The position numbers and the translations under genes were made by a program. From JAZNBI01 sp045586995 (GTDB lineage Bacteria; Bacillota; Clostridia; Oscillospirales; CAG-272), in contig JAZNBI010000001.1 in NCBI GenBank assembly GCA_045586995.1, positions 1 through 42,630 on the forward strand: DNA of 42,630 nucleotides. The letters are read 5' to 3'. Positions 6,077 to 13,823 of the stretch are shown here, piece after piece. How positions within the stretch are numbered: the stretch's first letter is position 1; each line of letters starts with the position of its first letter. The notes beneath the pieces are model-generated. The model was not told the origin of the DNA. It did not search any database and worked only from the letters and a program-made list of their open reading frames with translations.

Positions 6077-7255
6077 TTATTTTCCGCGATTTTTTCTTGC
6101 CGCTTCTGCGCGTTCGCGGCAAATATCCTCCCAACGAGGCATTTTTGAATATATCTCGTCAAGCTTTGACAGCTCTCTGGGTATATTTATATTCTGCGGA
6201 CAAACATGGGTACACGCTCCGCAGTTTATACATGCTGACGGTTGCTTTTCTTTTTCCAACGCCTCTATTTTCATAGCCGCATTCATTGAGGGCGCAGTAA
6301 TCAATTCGTTATACAAATTAAGCAAAAACGGAATATCCAATCCTTTGGGACAGCCGTCACAACAATAACGGCACGCCGTACACGGTACCCCACCTTTCAT
6401 TTCCTCGGCAATATCCAAAAGCAAATTTTTCTCTTGCTCGGTAAGTATAACTTTTTCAGAAAATGTCTTTAAATTATCCTGCATTTGCTCCATATCTGAC
6501 ATGCCCGAAAGAATCATTTTCACCGACGGAAGCTCCATCAAAAATCTAAAGCTCCACGATGCAACACTGTCATCGGGTCTAAAGCTTTTCAGCTTTTTTG
6601 TGTCACTTTCGGACAATTTTGCAAGCTTACCTCCGCGCACCGGCTCCATAACCCAAACGGGTATTTTATATTTATCAAGCAGCTCTACCTTTTCTTTGCC
6701 CTGCTGCAGCGTCCAGTCGAGGTAGTTCAACTGAATCTGGCAAAATTCCATCTGTGAGCCGTACAGTTCGAGAAACTCCTCCATATTTGCGACACCGCCG
6801 TGAGTTGAGAAGCCCAAATGCTTTATTCTTCCGAGCCGTTTTTGCTCAATAAAATAATCTATAATTCCCCATTTTGCATCCTTATAGACTTCAATTGACT
6901 TTTCATAAATATTGTGAAGCAAATAAAAGTCGAAATAGTCAACACCGCATTTTTTGAGCTGCTCCTCAAAAATTTCTTCGGGATGATATTCAAGGGCAAG
7001 CTGGTGTCCGGGATATTTGGTAGCAAGATAATAGCTTTCTCTCGGATATTTTGCAAGTGCTTTACCTATTACGATTTCTGAAAAGCCCTCGTGATACGGA
7101 TACGCAGTATCGAAATAATTTATTCCGCCCGCCACAGCGGCATCAACCATTTCCTGAGTCTGTTTTTCATCTATAACTCCATCCTTGGTAGGAAGCCGCA
7201 TAGTACCGAATCCAAGCATTGAAAGCTTTTTATCTTGAAAATAACTGTAAACCAT
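6077..7255 (-). CDS. Aldo/keto reductase fused to 2x[4Fe-4S] ferredoxin domain
   Basis: 392 residues, start ATG 7255 after TTAGGAGA. Residues 1 to about 275 form an AKR TIM barrel with the tetrad Asp49, Tyr54, Lys80 and His114. The C-terminus carries two CxxCxxCxxxCP clusters (Cys292/295/298/302 and Cys342/345/348/352), as in the large clostridial group of AKR-ferredoxin oxidoreductases. It should reduce a carbonyl or oxidise an alcohol with NAD(P)H, and can exchange electrons through the clusters. It is the last gene of a leftward run with the nitroreductase. Substrate unknown. Confidence 0.9.
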   Translation of the reverse strand: MVYSYFQDKKLSMLGFGTMRLPTKDGVIDEKQTQEMVDAAVAGGINYFDTAYPYHEGFSEIVIGKALAKYPRESYYLATKYPGHQLALEYHPEEIFEEQLKKCGVDYFDFYLLHNIYEKSIEVYKDAKWGIIDYFIEQKRLGRIKHLGFSTHGGVANMEEFLELYGSQMEFCQIQLNYLDWTLQQGKEKVELLDKYKIPVWVMEPVRGGKLAKLSESDTKKLKSFRPDDSVASWSFRFLMELPSVKMILSGMSDMEQMQDNLKTFSEKVILTEQEKNLLLDIAEEMKGGVPCTACRYCCDGCPKGLDIPFLLNLYNELITAPSMNAAMKIEALEKEKQPSACINCGACTHVCPQNINIPRELSKLDEIYSKMPRWEDICRERAEAARKNRGK

Positions 7256-7347
7256 TCTATATCTCCTAATTTCAATCTTTTATCGTTATATCACAAAAGC
7301 ATACTGCTTTTCAGATAAAATACAATTTTTGACACACCACGTTATGC

Positions 7348-7869
7348 TTATTGAAAACTAATCAATTCCTCGAACGTCTTGCGCTTTTTGGGACGCAGCT
7401 CATCCAAGGCATATCCAAGCGATATGACCAATCTAACTTCGCCGTCTATATCGCAAATTTTTTGAATCTCATCGCTGTCAAGCCATCCGATAATACAAGT
7501 GCCCAGTCCTTGAGCCGTCGCTTCCGCGGTGATATAAGCAGATAAAATACCGATATCGATCGAACGGTAATCGTTATGCTTTAGCTTTGCTCCTATTGCC
7601 GCCGTTTTACAGTACGGTTTTTCGGAAATAACAAGCAAGACAGGTGCTTCATCCACAAATCCGTTTAAGCCCACTGCTTTTGTCTTTGCGGCAACCCTTT
7701 TTGCAATATCGCCTTTGCATACCGTTATATGATACGGCTGACCGTTACAAGCAGACGGAGCAAGAATTGCAGCGTCCAAAACTGCGCGCAATTTTTCATC
7801 CTCCACACTGCGCGTACTGTCATATTTTCTGCACGAATAACGTGATTTTGCAATTTCAGTAAAATTCAT
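7348..7869 (-). CDS. Nitroreductase-family flavoprotein
   Basis: 173 residues. Typical start Ser-Arg-Tyr-Ser-Cys-Arg-Lys-Tyr (FMN phosphate binding), then Ala-Pro-Ser-Ala-Cys-Asn-Gly-Gln-Pro around 37-45, and Gly-Leu-Gly-Thr-Cys-Ile-Ile-Gly-Trp near 121-129. These small FMN enzymes reduce nitro, quinone or enone substrates with NAD(P)H; the cellular substrate cannot be read from the sequence. It is 59 bp after the TIGR04076 gene and 92 bp before the AKR gene. A small hairpin (AAAAGCA/TGCTTTT, 7296-7312) lies between it and the AKR gene and may partly terminate. Confidence 0.9.
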   Translation of the reverse strand: MNFTEIAKSRYSCRKYDSTRSVEDEKLRAVLDAAILAPSACNGQPYHITVCKGDIAKRVAAKTKAVGLNGFVDEAPVLLVISEKPYCKTAAIGAKLKHNDYRSIDIGILSAYITAEATAQGLGTCIIGWLDSDEIQKICDIDGEVRLVISLGYALDELRPKKRKTFEELISFQ

Positions 7870-7928
7870 AAGCCGTTTATCCTTTGATAAGATTTAATAA
7901 AATATAGATACATATTACACGCCATATT

Positions 7929-8243
7929 TCAGTCGGCGTCCTCGTCGAGCGCTTCGATTAAAAAGCTTACCGGGCGAAAACCGTCATTACAGGAAATCAT
8001 GGCGGATTTTGTGTCTTTCATCCATCCGTCAAAAAAATCTCCTCCGCCATATGCCAAAGTCATCACAAAAGGCGATATACTCTCCCACGCGCTTTCGCAA
8101 AAATCTGTCGGTTTTTTATGACCGTTGGCTATAAAGCTCTGCCCTACCTTCATATTGCAAGCATGCTCAATGGGATTTTCGTATTTTTCGATCAAGTCAT
8201 CATAAACCGTGATTTTCATAACGGTAATTCTGCATTTTTTCAT
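7929..8243 (-). CDS. TIGR04076 family protein
   Basis: 104 residues from ATG 8243, behind GGAGG; an upstream in-frame ATG lacks a ribosome site. It matches the TIGR04076 pattern: Lys-Lys-Cys-Arg-Ile-Thr-Val near the N-terminus, Asp-Leu-Ile-Glu-Lys-Tyr, a Cys-Asn-Met-Lys-Val-Gly-Gln-Ser-Phe segment, and Cys-Asn-Asp-Gly-Phe-Arg-Pro-Val-Ser-Phe near the end. No function is established for the family. The conserved cysteines suggest metal or redox chemistry. It sits 45 bp after the sugar kinase. Confidence 0.75.
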   Translation of the reverse strand: MKKCRITVMKITVYDDLIEKYENPIEHACNMKVGQSFIANGHKKPTDFCESAWESISPFVMTLAYGGGDFFDGWMKDTKSAMISCNDGFRPVSFLIEALDEDAD

Positions 8244-8288
8244 TATAAACCTCCATAGCACGCTAAGGTGTTTTACTTTCTCCCCCGA

Positions 8289-9200
8289 TTATCCGAATAA
8301 GCTATCTGGATCATAATCGGGAAGCGCTCCAAGATTAGATACGACAAAATTACTTATAATTGTCGCCTTACTCATACAAGTGGGAATATCTGCGCCTGCA
8401 AGATAGTAATACATAAAGCAAGCGCCGAAGCTATCCCCTGCTCCAACCGTAGAAACCACTACGGTATCCTTCGGATTACCTTTAGAATATTCTTTGTCCT
8501 TGAGCCCATCATACACGTACGAGCCGTCTTTATCAAGAGTTAACATTATAAGATGTATATTTTTATAGCTCGAACAGATTTTACGGCAAAGCGCTTTTTT
8601 GTCGTCAAGTGACCCACCGAGCTTTTCACCTATCATAACGGCTTCGTCACGGTTTATCTTAAGTATTGTGGCATTATTCAGACAAAAATCAATAGAATCG
8701 TCGTCATAGCAATTTGTTCTCAAATTAATATCGCAAAACACCTCTCTGAACTTAACCTTTTTTATAAGCTTGTGAAGTGTGGCACGCGAAACACTGTTTC
8801 TCTGAACTAAAGTGCCGAAATATACCGCATCAAAATTTTGCTTTTCGATCGAAGAAATTTCTTCGTCGCTTAATTCAATATTATCGTACGCCATATCGGA
8901 AAGTACATTGTATGTAGGAGAACCGTTGTTTAACGTTACGAAAACCTTTCCCGTTTCATATTTTGAGGTTTCAAAAAGATAATCGTATTTTATGCCCAAT
9001 TTTTCGGCGTTCCTTTTTACATCTTCGCCAAGCTCATCATTTCCTATACCGGAAACAATATAAGGCACGCCTCCCATTTTAGCAAAATGTCCGCAAAAAT
9101 TAAATGTTGCCCCCCCGATTTTCGATTCGTTAGGAAAAATATCAAATAAAAGTTCTCCGTATGCAAGTACTTTAATAATTTTCATGCTTTTGGCGTTCAT
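8289..9200 (-). CDS. PfkB-family sugar kinase
   Basis: 303 residues from ATG 9200, behind AAAGGTGAG. Ribokinase-fold ATP-dependent carbohydrate kinase: Gly-Glu-Leu-Leu-Phe-Asp near residue 15, Gly-Gly-Ala-Thr-Phe-Asn-Phe (substrate side) at 29-35, and the anion-hole signature Gly253-Ala-Gly-Asp256 with catalytic Asp256. The usual Asp of DTxGAGD is Ser250 here, a mild oddity. It resembles fructokinase/2-keto-sugar kinases, but the substrate is not certain. It is 21 bp after the YhcH-type gene, suggesting that the two act on the same sugar, perhaps one released by the adjacent hydrolase or imported by the ABC system. Confidence 0.88.
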   Translation of the reverse strand: MNAKSMKIIKVLAYGELLFDIFPNESKIGGATFNFCGHFAKMGGVPYIVSGIGNDELGEDVKRNAEKLGIKYDYLFETSKYETGKVFVTLNNGSPTYNVLSDMAYDNIELSDEEISSIEKQNFDAVYFGTLVQRNSVSRATLHKLIKKVKFREVFCDINLRTNCYDDDSIDFCLNNATILKINRDEAVMIGEKLGGSLDDKKALCRKICSSYKNIHLIMLTLDKDGSYVYDGLKDKEYSKGNPKDTVVVSTVGAGDSFGACFMYYYLAGADIPTCMSKATIISNFVVSNLGALPDYDPDSLFG

Positions 9201-9221
9201 AATACTCACCTTTTTCAATTA

Positions 9222-9674
9222 TTAAGCAGTAAATTTTACAACCACTTTTCTGATTTTTTCTCCGCTTCTCGGCTCAATATTGGGCATATGTCCGTCTTCA
9301 GGGAAAACAATTATAAACATTCCCGGCTTTAATATAATAAAATCGCCTTCTCCGTCGTGAAATTCAACATCATTATCAGCATCATACCCACGAGAAGATT
9401 CGAGATTACCTCTGTGCGCGTATCCGAACTTTTGCTCTCCCTCCAAAATATAGTGTATGTCACCTCTTATATTGTGAGTTTCCCAAGAGCACTTTTCAAT
9501 CGGCTTTTGACTTCCCGCTTCAAAAAACGCATAGCAATCGGTTCCGTCTATTTCAAAGCTTGTGCGTTCTGTAAGTTCTGAAAAATCCGTGTTTTGAAGA
9601 AATTCAAGACCTTGACGAACTCTCGGAGAAACCGCTTCGTATTTTTTCGCATTTTTAATATTATCAACAATCAT
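9222..9674 (-). CDS. YhcH/YjgK/YiaL (DUF386) family sugar-processing protein
   Basis: 150 residues from ATG 9674 (a five-residue longer start has no better ribosome site). Cupin-like beta protein with family landmarks Trp-Glu-Thr-His-Asn, Asp-Ile-His-Tyr-Ile-Leu-Glu-Gly-Glu, and Phe-Ile-Ile-Val-Phe-Pro-Glu-Asp-Gly-His-Met-Pro, which supply the metal-binding His/Glu residues. Relatives (NanQ, EbgC-type) accelerate sugar anomerisation or isomerisation in sialic acid and other catabolic operons. It is the first gene of the leftward cluster. Confidence 0.85.
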   Translation of the reverse strand: MIVDNIKNAKKYEAVSPRVRQGLEFLQNTDFSELTERTSFEIDGTDCYAFFEAGSQKPIEKCSWETHNIRGDIHYILEGEQKFGYAHRGNLESSRGYDADNDVEFHDGEGDFIILKPGMFIIVFPEDGHMPNIEPRSGEKIRKVVVKFTA

Positions 9675-9974
9675 TTTACTGCACCACATCTAAATGAGAT
9701 GTATCCTTTCGTAATTTTAAGCCAATTCGACCTATATATATAATAGCACACTTTACAAAAAACTTAAAGTATCTACATTGACAAAAAATAGTCCATAATT
9801 AACATCTTATACGATTTATCGATCCGTTTGCTTCATCTTTTTATTGATATGATATAAAAATCTTAATTTAGAGCTATTTTAAAGCAATCTAAATACTATT
9901 TTTCGTCGCTTTACTATGGTATAATTGCATTATAATTAAAAAGCAATTCTGATATTTTAAATTTGGAGGATGTT
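9675..9974. other. Divergent intergenic region, YhcH / GH10-like
   Basis: AT-rich, no gene seen. It must hold promoters in both directions. Rightward there is an extended -10 (TGGTATAAT, 9917-9925) with no good -35; leftward a weak TTTAAG, 17 bp, TATTAT pair at about 9740-9770 can be drawn. No clear repeat or riboswitch was recognised. Confidence 0.4.
9917..9925 (+). promoter_or_regulatory. Extended -10 promoter of GH10-like gene
   Basis: TGGTATAAT about 50 bp before the start codon; the -35 region is poor, so an activator may be used. Confidence 0.5.
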
Positions 9975-11534
9975 ATGAATTCTAAAGTACCATTTAAAAC
10001 CATTTACAGCAACGACACAACCAATATTTGTACTTGTGTCAGCCCATATCACGAAAAAAATGCGCCATTTAAGCCTGAAATGATCAGAGAAACCGTAAAA
10101 GAAGTAGCAGGAAAGACCGACGCTCATTTTATTCAGCTTGCCCACGGACGAGTACCGTGGTATCAAAGCAAAGTCTATCCAATGAAAGAGCATATGAAAT
10201 GGTGGTCCGAGCACTTTGAGGTTCCGTATGAAGACCTTATGAAAATGGGCGGACCAAACGGATATGTTCGCGATGGCGGAGACATGCTTCAGGATTTTAT
10301 CGACGCTTGCCGCGAATTCGGTCAAGCAGCTTTTGTTTCACTCCGTATAAACGATACACATCACATAGAATGGGTTAATACAAAAGGTCATACAAATGGT
10401 ATTCACAGTATAAGTAAGCCCATGGCAGAACACCCGGAATACCGCCGCGGTCCCGACCTTAGTTCTTGGTCAGAAAGAGCGCTCAACTGGATCTATCCCG
10501 AAGTGCGCAATACACTTTTCGCACTTATTGAAGAACAGTGTGAAAACTACGATATTGACGGTTTTGAACTTGATTTCATGCGTCATCCGGATTTCTTTAT
10601 TGTAAATGAAACCACTCTCGCTCAAAGACGCGCAATTGTTGGAGAGTTCATAACAAGAGTCCGTACACTCCTCAATCGTACGCAGCGAGGCGATAAATAC
10701 AGATATCTTTGCGTAAGAATTCCGAGCTCCTTAAAAACTTGTGATAATATCGGTGTTGATGTTGCCGCACTCGAAGAGCTTGGAGTTGATATGGTAAATA
10801 TTTCTTCTACATTCTTCACAGAACAGGCTGTAGATATTAAAGCATTTACCGAAAAACTCCCAAATACGGCTGTATATTTTGAACTTTGCCATTGTATATT
10901 TACAGGAAAATCATTGGTAAAGGATAAATACGACAACTTTACGTTCAAGAGAACAACCGATGAAGAATACTATTCGGCAGCTCATATTGCATACAAAGAA
11001 GGCGTGCAGGGTATTAGTTTCTTTAACTTCGTTTACTATCGTGAACACGGCACTGAAGGCAGGGGGCCTTTTAACGAGCCGCCCTTCCACGTTATAGAAG
11101 AATGTAAAGACGCAGAGCTTATTGCAAAAAAAGCTCAACATTTCTTCCTCACTAAAAACTGGTGGTCCAGTACTTGTCAGCTACTCAATGCGGTAAGTAC
11201 AGAAAAGCCGGGCAATTACAGAATGAAAATGTATGCTCCCGACGGCGGCTGGAAAACGACAACGGCGCGCTTCCGTATTATGGTCGAAAACGAGCTTGAA
11301 GGCAGAGAATTTGACGTTTACTTCAACGGAACAAAGCTCGTTCCCTGCGACGATATTTCCGAACCGTACGAAAGCGACTATCAATATATTCCGCTTTTGC
11401 CGTCTCCCGAAACCACAAAGGCATGGACATTCCCGATGGAGCTTGCAAAAGAGGGCTGGAACGATATAAAGATCGAACTTACCTCGGGAGAACCGACAAA
11501 ATTCTATATGCTCGACCTTTGCTTCGATAACTGA
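9975..11534 (+). CDS. Family-10-like glycoside hydrolase (GHL10/DUF187-type), cytoplasmic
   Basis: 519 residues from ATG 9975, behind GGAGG; a TTG four codons upstream overlaps that site and is rejected. TIM-barrel N-terminal two thirds with the family landmark Asp-Gly-Phe-Glu-Leu-Asp-Phe-Met-Arg near residue 195 (likely catalytic acidic residues), and Phe-Val-Ser-Leu-Arg-Ile-Asn-Asp nearby. The last 110 residues look like a beta-sandwich module. There is no signal peptide, so it should act inside the cell on imported oligosaccharide. It is divergent from the kinase cluster and convergent with the ABC operon. Exact substrate and linkage not readable. Confidence 0.75.
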   Translation: MNSKVPFKTIYSNDTTNICTCVSPYHEKNAPFKPEMIRETVKEVAGKTDAHFIQLAHGRVPWYQSKVYPMKEHMKWWSEHFEVPYEDLMKMGGPNGYVRDGGDMLQDFIDACREFGQAAFVSLRINDTHHIEWVNTKGHTNGIHSISKPMAEHPEYRRGPDLSSWSERALNWIYPEVRNTLFALIEEQCENYDIDGFELDFMRHPDFFIVNETTLAQRRAIVGEFITRVRTLLNRTQRGDKYRYLCVRIPSSLKTCDNIGVDVAALEELGVDMVNISSTFFTEQAVDIKAFTEKLPNTAVYFELCHCIFTGKSLVKDKYDNFTFKRTTDEEYYSAAHIAYKEGVQGISFFNFVYYREHGTEGRGPFNEPPFHVIEECKDAELIAKKAQHFFLTKNWWSSTCQLLNAVSTEKPGNYRMKMYAPDGGWKTTTARFRIMVENELEGREFDVYFNGTKLVPCDDISEPYESDYQYIPLLPSPETTKAWTFPMELAKEGWNDIKIELTSGEPTKFYMLDLCFDN

Positions 11535-11556
11535 TATTATAGCTTTTAGCTAATTT

Positions 11557-11597
11557 AAAAAAATATGTGTTCTGTAAAAAGAACACATATTTTTTTA
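11557..11597. terminator. Bidirectional terminator after GH10-like gene
   Basis: Stem AAATATGTGTTC with complement, eight-base loop, A-run before and T-run after, so it can act both ways. Confidence 0.85.
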
Positions 11598-11604
11598 TAT
11601 AATC

Positions 11605-11643
11605 AAAAGCGAACTGTCACTAATGCAACAGTTCGCTTTTTTT
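11605..11643. terminator. Terminator of the carbohydrate ABC operon
   Basis: Perfect 13-bp stem AAAAGCGAACTGT and complement with a ten-base loop and T-run on both sides. It lies 17 bp past the last permease stop and back to back with the hairpin at 11557-11597. Confidence 0.85.
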
Positions 11644-11659
11644 GCGTGATAACACGCTT

Positions 11660-12829
11660 TTAGCCGGTAATACCCGAACGTTCAATTCCTTGTACCAGGA
11701 ATCTTTGACAGAAAGTATAGAGTATAACCAGCGGTAAAATAATCATAATACCACAGGTATTTCTGATCGCAGCATTATACATATTGGTACCTGCGTAGTC
11801 AGTCTGCAAAGATGCCGGCAATTGCGTGATGGATGAAATACTCGGCATAAGCTGGAAGGTTTCCGAAACAATACCGGATGACTCTTTGATTTTACCAAAT
11901 ACAAGGAATCTGGTAAATGCGTCTGATGTAGTACCCGAGGATATGAACATTGTCGAATAGAAATCATCTGTCCATTGCCAAGAGAACGCAAACAGGAACA
12001 CTGTGATCATCATCGGAACGGAAAGAGGAAGAATTACATTAATAAAAGTATGTAATGTTCCCGAACCGTCAATATATGCGGATTCTTCCAACTCATCCGG
12101 AACGCCTCTGAAAAACTGTCTGAGCATAAAAATGTAAAGACCGTTTTTAAAATACAGACCGGTTGCAGAAAGAATAAGGAAAGGCCAATAAGTATTGCCG
12201 AGGTTTATTCCTTGAGGATAATTCAAAATCTTTATCTGCTCCAAGATATTATCCAAGAAGCCGATACCGGAATATGCTCCTCCGCTTAGGAATGTAAGAA
12301 TTCCAAAGATATCAAAGCATCTGAAATTCATAAACATTGAAAGTTGAAGCGTTTGGTGAGGAATTATCATGGTTAAGATAACCGCAAGGAAAACCAATTT
12401 GTTACCCTTGAACTTAAATTTCGCAAGTCCATATGCAATGAGCGCGCAACTGAATGTCTGAATAACAGCAGTTGTAAGCGAAAGGATCAATGTATTTGCA
12501 AAAATTTGAAAATAATTGAGCTCAAGAATAATTGCTTTGTAAATAGTAAGCGAGAAATGCTTTGGAATAAGTCTTACCGTAACGTCAACAAAATCTTCGG
12601 GTGCCATAAAAGAGCCTGCGATTTTACTGAAAAACGGGAAAAGCACGATGTACGAGATACCGAGCATCAATACCAACCTAAAAATAAACCAAACGGCCTT
12701 CTTCAGGAAGAATGCAGAGATGAACTTTGCTTTCAAACGCTCCTTCAAAGGAGTCCTTTCAAATTCAACCTTAATCTTATTTTTTGATTCTTTTTTTACC
12801 ATGGGTTGATTTATATTTTGTGCGTTCAT
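11660..12829 (-). CDS. Carbohydrate ABC permease, MalG type (second pair)
   Basis: 389 residues, long for the family (about 280) because of a charged N-terminal tail of about 45 residues and an insertion near the middle (about 185-215). Six hydrophobic segments are apparent. The EAA-type cytoplasmic loop reads Glu-Glu-Ser-Ala-Tyr-Ile-Asp-Gly-Ser-Gly, then Ile-Leu-Pro-Leu, the contact site for the ATPase. It is the last gene of the operon, 15 bp after its MalF-type partner. No ATPase gene is in the window, so a shared MsmX-type ATPase elsewhere is expected. Confidence 0.9.
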   Translation of the reverse strand: MNAQNINQPMVKKESKNKIKVEFERTPLKERLKAKFISAFFLKKAVWFIFRLVLMLGISYIVLFPFFSKIAGSFMAPEDFVDVTVRLIPKHFSLTIYKAIILELNYFQIFANTLILSLTTAVIQTFSCALIAYGLAKFKFKGNKLVFLAVILTMIIPHQTLQLSMFMNFRCFDIFGILTFLSGGAYSGIGFLDNILEQIKILNYPQGINLGNTYWPFLILSATGLYFKNGLYIFMLRQFFRGVPDELEESAYIDGSGTLHTFINVILPLSVPMMITVFLFAFSWQWTDDFYSTMFISSGTTSDAFTRFLVFGKIKESSGIVSETFQLMPSISSITQLPASLQTDYAGTNMYNAAIRNTCGIMIILPLVILYTFCQRFLVQGIERSGITG

Positions 12830-12844
12830 TTCTTCACCTCCCTA

Positions 12845-13819
12845 TTAATCTCTTCTCTGATAGAAGACGTATGCTGAGAAAATAGCAGCAACCGCGGCAA
12901 CTATCAAAGTTACGATGACGAAGTACATCCAAGACATAGCAGAGCTGATTACGTTACCGTCAGCTTTAGCATACTCGTTTGCAATAAATGTCATTACTTT
13001 ATTAGAGTCAGTAGTAAATGAGTCGATAATAGTATATACACCATTAACAAGAATCATCGGGCTTATCATCGGGAATGTAATTTTCCAGAAGGTTTCCCAA
13101 GCGGACGCTCCGTCTATCTGACAGGACTCATAAATAGCAGGAGAGATAGATTGAAGACCGGCAAGGAAAATAAGCATTTGAACACCTGAACGGTTTACAA
13201 TAGAATAAATATTGTTAATAGCCGATACAACATAGTCCAAAATTTCCGTTCCTATTTTCATATTAGCGAACAAATTTTGAAAGTCAAGTGTAGAAACAAT
13301 CTGTGATGCCGTACTCATCCCGGAACCGTCATTGATACCTGACGTTTCTCCCATATAATCACCCAAGATATTCTGAGCTTCTATACTCTCCATAAGTCCG
13401 GTTGAAAGAATAACCGGGATGAAGAAGATTGCACGAAACGCGGTACGCCCGGGCATATTTTGATTCAAAAGTATTGCCATAAACAGCGAGAACACTATGA
13501 TAGCAGGAATATCAAATGCCATCTGTTGCAAACCCGAAATAAGCGTTTTAACATATGACGGATTTACAAACAATGCTTCGTTGTAGTTCAACCATCCAAC
13601 GGGAGTGTATTCATACGTTCCTCCTGAAGTGGAGATTCGATAAAAGCTAAGCTGAATAGATTCAAGCACTATAGGAAGATAAATAACTATAAATCCGATT
13701 ATAAACGGAAGGACGAAGAACCATCCTGCACGCGCTTTGCGTTTGTCAAGAGAGGCAATCTTATTTTTCTTTGGCTTATTAAGAGCTTTATTGCTGAGCA
13801 TTTTTGCTTCTTTAGTCAT
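12845..13819 (-). CDS. Carbohydrate ABC permease, MalF type (second pair)
   Basis: 324 residues with a basic N-terminal tail, a first membrane segment at about 32-52, and further segments to the C-terminus. EAA loop: Tyr-Glu-Ser-Cys-Gln-Ile-Asp-Gly-Ala-Ser-Ala then Ile-Thr-Phe-Pro. A periplasmic-side insertion of about 60 residues (about 145-205, Gly/Ser/Thr-rich then a helix) sits between the middle segments and is larger than usual. It is 4 bp after the DUF5696 gene and 15 bp before its MalG partner, so translation is likely coupled. Confidence 0.9.
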   Translation of the reverse strand: MTKEAKMLSNKALNKPKKNKIASLDKRKARAGWFFVLPFIIGFIVIYLPIVLESIQLSFYRISTSGGTYEYTPVGWLNYNEALFVNPSYVKTLISGLQQMAFDIPAIIVFSLFMAILLNQNMPGRTAFRAIFFIPVILSTGLMESIEAQNILGDYMGETSGINDGSGMSTASQIVSTLDFQNLFANMKIGTEILDYVVSAINNIYSIVNRSGVQMLIFLAGLQSISPAIYESCQIDGASAWETFWKITFPMISPMILVNGVYTIIDSFTTDSNKVMTFIANEYAKADGNVISSAMSWMYFVIVTLIVAAVAAIFSAYVFYQRRD

Positions 13820-13823
13820 ATTA

